Assembly (NCBI GenBank): GCA_037178625.1
Contig: JAWZXG010000053.1
Location: 1 to 60,025, forward strand
Direction of reading: 5' to 3'
DNA: 60,025 nucleotides
DNA from: Skeletonema tropicum
Taxonomy: Eukaryota; Bacillariophyta; Thalassiosirophyceae; Thalassiosirales; Thalassiosiraceae
The notes under the pieces were generated by a model. The model was not told the DNA's origin. It saw only the letters and a program-made list of their open reading frames with translations, and did no database searches. The first letter of the stretch is position 1. The number at the start of each line of letters is the position of its first letter. Below, piece after piece: positions 51,148-60,025 of the stretch. Both the position numbers and the translations under genes were made by a program.

Positions 51148-53066
51148 ATACCTCGAATCGATAGAGCTGCTCAAGGGCTTTCCAAAACGCCACTTATCGC
51201 CCTCATTGGACTTACTAGAACGGAAGATATCGGCCATTACAACATTGTGTCATTGAACTTGCCTTGTGTGGTGCTTGTTCAAAAAGGACAGTGGTGGTGC
51301 CGCTTTGCAAGTCTTCCATGCATCTCTAAATAGTGTACCGTTGCCGCATCGGCACTCAGTGCACTCGTCAGATAGGCTAGAGGGGCAGGTACTACAATTT
51401 GCTGCTCGTCATTTTTTCCGTTCAAAGTTGTGGTATTGTACATCTATCGATCATCTCTCCTTCATCCCACCATCACAGTCACAGTGTGGAGATTGCTCTC
51501 AAGTGCATGCGTGTAGTGTAGCGATGGACCGGAGGATCAATCTTCGAGTAGAGGTGGACGCAACAGCAGCATTAGCAATAACAACCTCTATAACTTGTCT
51601 TGCAGCGGTCCGTACCAAGGCAATGAGTGGTGATTTCGAATCGTCTCCGTCGAGCTCTATCGATAAGTACTATAATCAACGTCAAATATCGACCCGTTGT
51701 CATATATATCGACTCAACTAAATCGACATCGACCTCTAGAGAATCCGAATATCGAGCGCCCCCCAAATTTAAATCGACATTCGAATTTTAACCAGAGAAT
51801 CGACAATGACACAACCATTCGAATCGTCATTTCAAGCTCTATCAATTATCGAATACTACAATAAACACTGCTCGTCCTCGCTGCCGCTCGCACTCGCTCA
51901 ATACTGCCGTCAATGACAAGTTGGTACCAACTGTTGTGAGATTGTAAAAAGCGACTTCATTGATCGGCGAAGAAGATGACAAGTTGGCACGACCGCATCA
52001 AACGCTGCGCTGAAGAACGATGCTTAAATCAGGCGGGCTCTATGACTGGTCGAAGATCCAAGACGCTTCGCTGAAGAACGACGGCGTAGATCAGCGTGGT
52101 CAATGATTGGTTGGCACGACATTTATGCGGAAGATCTACTAATTACCTAATAATCACAGCTCCGATCCCAAAAAGCGACCGCCGAGGAGGGCGATGAACA
52201 TGATGAATAATTGGCACGGGTGGAGTTGTCGATGGATAAACAACACTGCTCGGTCTTCCCTCCGGTCGACCTCGCCCTCCTCATCGACAGCGGAGTCTGA
52301 TGTTGCGGATGGTGGATTGTTGTATTCGTCATCATTATCATCATCTTCACTCTCCTCCACCAACCAACTCACTGCTACTCCCAACTCTTCTCCAACCTCA
52401 TCATCATCATCATCACATTGCCGACACAGTGGTTGGTGGAGGAGAGTTGGGAGTTAGCAGTGGAATGATGAGGTTGTATTCATTATTCATCCACTGCTCG
52501 CCGGCTGTAGGATGACAACATGGTTGTTGGGAGTGGTGATAATGTTGAAGGATGGATGAGTAATGATTATTGGACGGTACATGTACCATAATGAGTGATG
52601 AGGGAGGCTGATCTACGCCTTCGTTCTTCAGCGTAGCGTTTGGTCTCGCTGCACCTGAAGTTCATGTTATTCGTCCCATGAAAAGAAGTGTGTTGTGCGA
52701 GGGCCCCCGGCCGAGCAGAGTGTGTATTGTCATGATAATGATGCCGCATTAAAGTGGCATTGGAAGATAAAGTGGTCGCTTTTTGGGATTTTCGACGTAC
52801 TGATTGTCTGAATGAGGCTGATTATCATGTCGCTTTTTCGCGAGGGCTTTGCCCGAGCAGTGGTTAGTAATTTGATAGACATAATGGTACTAATCGATAG
52901 CGCTTCAAAAGAGCTTTCGATTGGTTGCTAATTTGTATTATTTTGGTCAAATTCGGACGGTTCATTGGATATTGTGGCTGTCAAGCCGAATCTGGCCGAG
53001 CTGGGCGCTTTATAGACCCATTTTTGACCGAGACGATCTGTAAACAATCGTCCAAACAGGCTCATT
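51148..53066 (+). repeat. Array unit 28, 1,919 bp, longest unit
   Basis: The most divergent copy by length, with many one- to four-base insertions along its length, for example near 51211, 51317, 51488, 51529, 51611, 52203, 52243, 52367, 52455 and 52719. Its TCA run is longer than in other units (about 52400-52417). Confidence 0.94.
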
Positions 53067-54975
53067 ATACCTCGAATCGATAGAGCTGCTCAAGGGCTTT
53101 CCAAAACGCCACTTATCGCCCTCATTGGACTACTAGAACGGAAGATATCGGCCATTACAACATTGTGTCAATTGAACTTGGCCTTGTGTGGTGCTTGTTC
53201 AAAAAAGGACAGTGGTGGTGCCGCTTTGCAAGTCTTCATGGCATCTCTAAATAGTGTACCGTTGCCGCATCGGCACTCAGTGCACTCGTCAGATAGGCTA
53301 GAGGGGCAGGTACTACAATTTGCTGCTCGTCATTTTTTCCGTTCAAAAGTTGTGGTATTGTACATCTATCGATCATCTCTCCTTCATCCCACCATCACAG
53401 TCACAGTGTGAGATTGCTCTCAAGTGCATGCGTGTGTAGTGTAGCGATGGACGGAGGATCAATCTTCGAGTAGAGGTGGACGCAACAGCAGGCATTAGCA
53501 ATAACAACCTCTATAACTTGTCTTGCAGCGGTCGTACCAAGGCAATGAGTGGTGATTTCGAATCGTCTCGTCGAGGCTCTATCGATAAGTACTATAATCA
53601 ACGTCAAATATCGACCCGTTGTCATATATATCGACTCAACTAAATCGACATCGACCTCTAGAGAATCCGAATATCGAGCGCCCCCCAAATTTAAATCGAC
53701 ATTCGAATTTTAACCAGAGAATCGACAATGACACAACCATTCGAATCGTCATTTCAAGCTCTATCAATTATCGAATACTACAATAAACACTGCTCGTCCT
53801 CGCTGCCGCTCGCACTCGCTCAATACTGCCGTCAATGACAGTTGGTACCAACTGTTGTGAGATTGTAAAAAGCGACTTCATTGATCGGCGAAGAAGATGA
53901 CAGTTGGCACGACCGCATCAAACCGCTGCGCTGAAGAACGATGCTTAAATCAGGCGGGCTCTATGACTGGTCGAAGATCCAAGACGCTTCGCTGAAGAAC
54001 GACGGCGTAGATCAGCGTGGTCAATGATTGGTTGGCACGACATTTATGCGAAGATCTACTAATTACTAATAATCACAGAGCTCGATCCCAAAAAGCGACC
54101 GCCGAGGAGGGCGATGAACATGATAATTGGCACGGGTGGAAGTTGTCGATGGATAAACACTGCTCGGTCTCCCTCCGGTCGACCTCGCCCTCTCCTCATC
54201 GACAGCGGAGTCTGATGTTGCGGATGGTGGATTGTTGTGTATTCGTCATCATTATCATCATCTTCAACTCTCCTCCACCAACCACTGCTACTCCCAACTC
54301 TTCTCCAACCTCATCATCATCATCAACATTGCCGACACAGTGGTTGGTGGAGGAGAGTTGGGAGTAGCAGTGGAATGATGAGGTTGTATTCATTATTCAT
54401 CCACTGCTCGCCGGCTGTAGGATGACAACATGGTTGTTGGGAGTGGTGATAATGTTGAAGGATGGATGAGTAATGATTATTGGACGGTACATGTACCATA
54501 ATGAGTGATGAGGGAGGCTGATCTACGCCTTCGTTCTTCAGCGTAGCGTTTGGTCTCGCTGCACCTGAAGTTCATGTTATTCGTCCCATGAAAAGAAGTG
54601 TGTTGTGCGAGGGCCCCCGGCCGAGCAGTGTGTATTGTCATGATAATGATGCCGCATTAAAGTGGCATTGAAGATAAAGTGGTCGCTTTTTGGGATTTTC
54701 GACGTACTGATTGTCTGAATGAGGCTGATTATCATGTCGCTTTTTCGCGAGGGCTTTGCCCGAGCAGTGGTTAGTAATTTGATAGACATAATGGTACTAA
54801 TCGATAGCGCTTCAAAAGAGCTTTCGATTGGTTGCTAATTTGTATTATTTTGGTCAAATTCGGACGGTTCATTGGGGATATTGTGGCTGTCAAGCCGAAT
54901 CTGGCCGAGCTGGGCGCTTTATAGACCCATTTTTGACCGAGACGATCTGTAAACAATCGTCCAAACAGGCTCATT
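53067..54975 (+). repeat. Array unit 29, 1,909 bp, indel-rich
   Basis: Insertions near 53171, 53180, 53240, 53347, 53435, 53492, 53575 (shared with unit 30), 53924, 54078, 54141, 54192, 54238, 54266 and 54876. Confidence 0.94.
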
Positions 54976-56877
54976 ATACCTCGAATCGATAGAGCTGCTC
55001 AAAAGGGCTTTCCAAAACGCCACTTATCGCCCTCATTGGACTACTAGAACGGAAGATATCGGCCATTACAACATTGTGTCATTGAACTTGCCTTGTGTGG
55101 TGCTTGTTCAAAAAAGGACAGTGGTGGTGCCGCTTTGCAAGTCTTCATTGCATCTCTAAATAGTGTACCGTTGCCGCATCGGCACTCAGTGCACTCGTCA
55201 GATAGGCTAGAGGGGCAGGTACTACAATTTGCTGCTCGTCATTTTTTCCGTTCAAAGTTGTGGTATTGTACATCTATCGATCATCTCTCCTTCATCCCAC
55301 CATCACAGTCACAGTGTGAGATTGCTCTCAAGTGCATGCGTGTAGTGTAGCGATGGACGGAGGATCAATCTTCGAGTAGAGGTGGACGCAACAGCAGCAT
55401 TAGCAATAACAACCTCTATAACTTGTCTTGCAGCGGTCGTACAAGGCAATGAGTGGTGATTTCGAATCGTCTCGTCGAGGCTCTATCGATAAGTACTATA
55501 ATCAACGTCAAATATCGACCCGTTGTCATATATATCGACTCAACTAAATCGACATCGACCTCTAGGAGAATCCGAATATCGAGCGCCCCCCAAATTTAAA
55601 TCGACATTCGAATTTTAACCAGAGAATCGACAATGACACAACCATTCGAATCGTCATTTCAAGCTCTATCAATTATCGAATACTACAATAAACACTGCTC
55701 GTCCTCGCTGCCGCTCGCACTCGCTCAATACTGCCGTCAATGACAGTTGGTACCAACTGTTGTGAGATTGTAAAAAGCGACTTCATTGATCGGCGAAGAA
55801 GATGACAGTTGGCACGACCGCATCAAACGCTGCGCTGAAGAACGATGCTTAAATCAGGCGGGCTCTATGACTGGTCGAAGATCCAAGACGCTTCGCTGAA
55901 GAACGACGGCGTAGATCAGCGTGGTCAATGATTGGTTGGCACGACATTTATGCGAAGATCTACTAATTACTAATAATCACAGCTCGATCCCAAAAAGCGA
56001 CCGCCGAGGAGGGCGATGAACATGATAATTGGCACGGGTGGAGTTGTCGATGGATAAACACTGCTCGGTCTCCCTCCGGTCGACCTCGCCCTCCTCATCG
56101 ACAGCGGAGTCTGATGTTGCGGATGGTGGATTGTTGTATTCGTCATCATTATCATCATCTTCACTCTCCTCCACCAACCACTGCTACTCCCAACTCTTCT
56201 CCAACCTCATCAATCATCATCAACATTGCCGACACAGTGGTTGGTGGAGGAGAGTTGGGAGTAGCAGTGGAATGATGAGGGGTTGTATTCATTATTCATC
56301 CACTGCTCGCCGGGCTGTAGGATGACAACATGGTTGTTGGGAGTGGTGATAATGTTGAAGGATGGATGAGTAATGATTATTGGACGGTACATGTACCATA
56401 ATGGAGTGATGAGGGAGGCTGATCTACGCCTTCGTTCTTCAGCGTAGCGTTTGGTCTCGCTGCACCTGAAGTTCATGTTAATTCGTCCCATGAAAAGAAG
56501 TGTGTTGTGCGAGGGCCCCCGGCCGAGAGCAGTGTGTATTGTCATGATAATGATGCCGCATTAAAGTGGCATTGAAGATAAAGTGGTCGCTTTTTGGGAT
56601 TTTCGACGTACTGATTGTCTGAATGAGGCTGATTATCATGTCGCTTTTTCGCGAGGGCTTTGCCCGAGCAGTGGTTAGTAATTTGATAGACATAATGGTA
56701 CTAATCGATAGCGCTTCAAAAGAGCTTTCGATTGGTTGCTAATTTGTATTATTTTGGTCAAATTCGGACGGTTCATTGGATATTGTGGCTGTCAAGCCGA
56801 ATCTGGCCGAGCTGGGCGCTTTATAGACCCATTTTTGACCGAGACGATCTGTAAACAATCGTCCAAACAGGCTCATT
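54976..56877 (+). repeat. Array unit 30, 1,902 bp, indel-rich
   Basis: Insertions near 55002, 55150, 55480, 55566, 56213, 56281, 56314, 56404, 56481 and 56527, and a C lost near 55442. The 55442 and 55566 changes are shared with unit 31. Confidence 0.95.
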
Positions 56878-58771
56878 ATACCTCGAATCGATAGAGCTGC
56901 TCAAGGGCTTTCCAAAAACGCCACTTATCGCCCTCATTGGACTACTAGAACGGAAGATATCGGCCATTACAACATTGTGTCATTGAACTTGCCTTGTGTG
57001 GTGCTTGTTCAAAAAAGGACAGTGGTGGTGCCGCTTTGCAAGTCTTCATGCATCTCTAAATAGTGTACCGTTGCCGCATCGGCACTCAGTGCACTCGTCA
57101 GATAGGCTAGAGGGGCAGGTACTACAATTTGCTGCTCGTCATTTTTTCCGTTCAAAGTTGTGGTATTGTACATCTATCGATCATCTCTCCTTCATCCACA
57201 CATCACAGTCACAGTGTGAGATTGCTCTCAAGTGCATGCGTGTAGTGTAGCGATGGACGGAGGATCAATCTTCGAGTAGAGGTGGACGCAACAGCAGCAT
57301 TAGCAATAACAACCTCTATAACTTGTCTTGCAGCGGTCGTACAAGGCAATGAGTGGTGATTTCGAATCGTCTCGTCGAGCTCTATCGATAAGTACCTATA
57401 ATCAACGTCAAATATCGACCCGTTGTCATATATATCGACTCAACTAAATCGACATCGACCTCTAGGAGAATCCGAATATCGAGCGCCCCCCAAATTTAAA
57501 TCGACATTCGAATTTTAACAACAGAGAATCGACAATGACACAACCATTCGAATCGTCATTTCAAGCTCTATCAATTATCGAATACTACAATAAACACTGC
57601 TCGTCCTCGCTGCCGCTCGCACTCGCTCAATACTGCCGTCAATGACAGTTGGTACCAACTGTTGTGAGATTGTAAAAAGCGACTTCATTGATCGGCGAAG
57701 AAGATGACAGTTGGCACGACCGCATCAAACGCTGCGCTGAAGAACGATGCTTAAATCAGGCGGGCTCTATGACTGGTCGAAGATCCAAGACGCTTCGCTG
57801 AAGAACGACGGCGTAGATCAGCGTGGTCAATGATTGGTTGGCACGACATTTATGCGAAGATCTACTAATTACTAATAATCACAGCTCGATCCCAAAAAGC
57901 GACCGCCGAGGAGGGCGATGAACATGATAATTGGCACGGGTGGAGTTGTCGATGGATAAACACTGCTCGGTCTCCCTCCGGTCGACCTCGCCCTCCTCAT
58001 CGACAGCGGAGTCTGATGTTGCGGATGGTGGATTGTTGTATTCGTCATCATTATCATCATCTTCACTCTCCTCCACCAACCACTGCTACTCCCAACTCTT
58101 CTCCAACCTCATCATCATCATCAACATTGCCGACACAGTGGTTGGTGGAGGAGAGTTGGGAGTAGCAGTGGAATGATGAGGTTGTATTCATTATTCATCC
58201 ACTGCTCGCCGGCTGTAGGATGACAACATGGTTGTTGGGAGTGGTGATAATGTTGAAGGATGGATGAGTAATGATTATTGGACGGTACATGTACCATAAT
58301 GAGTGATGAGGGAGGCTGATCTACGCCTTCGTTCTTCAGCGTAGCGTTTGGTCTCGCTGCACCTGAAGTTCATGTTATTCGTCCCATGAAAAGAAGTGTG
58401 TTGTGCGAGGGCCCCCGGCCGAGCAGTGTGTATTGTCATGATAATGATGCCGCATTAAAGTGGCATTGAAGATAAAGTGGTCGCTTTTTGGGATTTTCGA
58501 CGTACTGATTGTCTGAATGAGGCTGATTATCATGTCGCTTTTTCGCGAGGGCTTTGCCCGAGCAGTGGTTAGTAATTTGATAGACATAATGGTACTAATC
58601 GATAGCGCTTCAAAAGAGCTTTCGATTGGTTGCTAATTTGTATTATTTTGGTCAAATTCGGACGGTTCATTGGATATTGTGGCTGTCAAGCCGAATCTGG
58701 CCGAGCTGGGCGCTTTATAGACCCATTTTTGACCGAGACGATCTGTAAACAATCGTCCAAACAGGCTCATT
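56878..58771 (+). repeat. Array unit 31, 1,894 bp
   Basis: A gained near 56917, a base rearrangement near 57197-57200, C lost near 57342, C gained near 57396, G gained near 57466 and two bases gained near 57521. Confidence 0.95.
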
Positions 58772-60025
58772 ATACCTCGAATCGATAGAGCTGCTCAAGG
58801 GCTTTCCAAAACGCCACTTATCGCCCTCATTGGACTACTAGAACGGAAGATATCGGCCATTACAACATTGTGTCATTGAACTTGCCTTGTGTGGTGCTTG
58901 TTCAAAAAAGGACAGTGGTGGTGCCGCTTTGCAAGTCTTCATGCATCTCTAAATAGTGTTTACCGTTGACCGCATCGGCACTCAGTGCACTCGTCAGATA
59001 GGCTAGAGGGGCAGGTACTACAATTTGCTGCTCGTCATTTTTTCCGTTCAAAGTTGTGGTACATCGATCATCTCTCCTTCATCCCACCATCACAGTCACA
59101 GTGTGAGATTGCTCTCAAGTGCATGCGTGTAGTGTAGCGATGGACGGAGGATCAATCTTCGAGTAGAGGTGGACGCAACAGCAGCATTAGCAATAACAAC
59201 CTCTATAACTTGTCTTGCAGCGGTCGTAGCAAGGCAATGAGTGGTGATTTCGAATCGTCTCGTCGAGCTCTATCGATAAGTACTATAATCAACGTCAAAT
59301 ATCGACCCGTTGTCATATATATCGACTCAACTAAATCGACATCGACCTCTAGAGAATCCGAATATCGAGCGCCCCCCAAATTTAAATCGACATTCGAATT
59401 TTAACCAGAGAATCGACAATGACACAACCATTCGAATCGTCATTTCAAGCTCTATCAATTATCGAATACTACAATAAAACACTGCTCGTCCTCGCTGCCG
59501 CTCGCACTCGCTCAATACTGCCGTCAATGACAGTTGGTACCAACTGTTGTGAGATTGTAAAAAGCGACTTCATTGATCGGCGAAGAAGATGACAGTTGGC
59601 ACGACCGCATCAAACGCTGCGCTGAAGAACGATGCTTAAATCAGGCGGGCTCTATGACTGGTCGAAGATCCAAGACGCTTCGCTGAAGAACGACGGCGTA
59701 GATCAGCGTGGTCAATGATTGGTTGGCACGACATTTATGCGAAGATCTACTAATTACTAATAATCACAGCTCGATCCCAAAAAGCGACCGCCGAGGAGGG
59801 CGATGAACATGATAATTGGCACGGGTGGAGTTGTCGATGGATAAACACTGCTCGGTCTCCCTCCGGTCGACCTCGCCCTCCTCATCGACAGCGGAGTCTG
59901 ATGTTGCGGATGGTGGATTGTTGTATTCGTCATCATTATCATCATCTTCACTCTCCTCCACCAACCACTGCTACTCCCAACTCTTCTCCAACCTCATCAT
60001 CATCATCAACATTGCCGACACAGTG
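58772..60025 (+). repeat. Array unit 32, partial (1,254 bp), cut by window end
   Basis: Corresponds to offsets 1-1259 of the reference. It carries TT near 58959 and A near 58968, the 9-base deletion near 59060 shared with unit 21, a C-to-G substitution near 59229 and an extra A near 59477. It stops inside arm A' of the inverted-repeat block because the window ends. Confidence 0.96.

Larger units (their letters stand above)
1..60025 (+). repeat. Macrosatellite-like tandem array, about 1.89-kb unit, 31.7 copies
   Basis: The sequence starting ATACCTCGAATCGATAG at position 1 recurs at 1891, 3781, 5671, 7565, 9469, 11363 and so on to 58772, always in the same orientation and with no unrelated DNA between copies. 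Four units (1, 2, 3, 7) are 1,890 bp and look identical; the rest differ by a few to a few tens of bases, nearly all small indels. The array fills the window and runs off both ends. Such near-identity over kilobase units is typical of satellite or macrosatellite DNA kept homogeneous by unequal exchange or recent amplification; that process is inferred. No gene, rRNA or tRNA was recognised in the unit, so this is not an rDNA or other known gene array. The unit start is an arbitrary phase set by the window edge. Confidence 0.97.

Noticed and set aside
51266..51721. Longest open frame in the window, about 151 codons in unit 28
   Set aside because: It exists only because several single-base insertions in this indel-rich copy join separate short frames. 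Clean units do not have it.
1..60025. CRISPR array
   Set aside because: The repeat is 1.89 kb with no short repeat/unique spacer alternation; all sequence between any short repeats is itself repeated.
1..60025. Ribosomal, 5S, spliced-leader, snRNA or histone gene array
   Set aside because: I looked for characteristic sequence of these families in the reference unit on both strands and saw none; no unit contains a coding frame of histone size with recognisable sequence.

Overview
The whole window is one uninterrupted head-to-tail tandem array. The repeat unit is about 1.89 kb (1,890 bp in the commonest form). I count 31 complete units plus a 1,254-bp partial unit at the right end, all in the same orientation. 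No flanking unique DNA is visible on either side, so both array boundaries lie outside the window. Units 1, 2, 3 and 7 are 1,890 bp and look identical by eye. The others run from 1,888 to 1,919 bp and differ almost only by small insertions and deletions.

I find no credible protein-coding gene, rRNA, tRNA, snRNA, transposase, integrase, reverse transcriptase, CRISPR array or telomere repeat. Open frames in the unit are short (about 60-110 codons in most copies), lie on both strands and overlap each other. Most can only be opened by GTG or TTG, and the small indels break or fuse them from copy to copy. This is best read as satellite or macrosatellite DNA, probably from a eukaryotic nuclear genome. 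CpG and TCGA are common, so the sequence lacks the CpG depletion typical of vertebrate DNA. Nothing identifies the taxon, and I make no taxonomic call.

Layout inside one unit, using unit 1 coordinates: 1-480, no structure recognised apart from two indel hotspots (about 176-197 and 285-325). 485-700, a block with 13 TCGA tetramers and a degenerate direct duplication. 764-781, an 18-bp perfect palindrome. 823-1057, short repeats (TTGGCACG three times) and a tandem pair of a 50-60 bp module. 1184-1303, a set of inverted-repeat arms in the order A-B-C-A'-B'-C'. 1403-1414, a 12-bp palindrome. 1435-1470, an inverted copy of the 905-940 module. 1521-1686, two related GC-rich hairpin modules ending in CGAGCAGTG. 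1713-1749, a hairpin. 1856-1876, a small hairpin. Two short motifs, CACTGCTCG and AAAAAGCGAC, recur in both orientations. The unit therefore looks like a mosaic built by duplication and inversion of smaller modules before it was amplified as a block.

There are no genes to act together. The points of interest are the internal architecture of the unit, the non-random distribution of variants between units, and whether the array is a chromosomal satellite, an amplified or circular element, or partly an assembly product.
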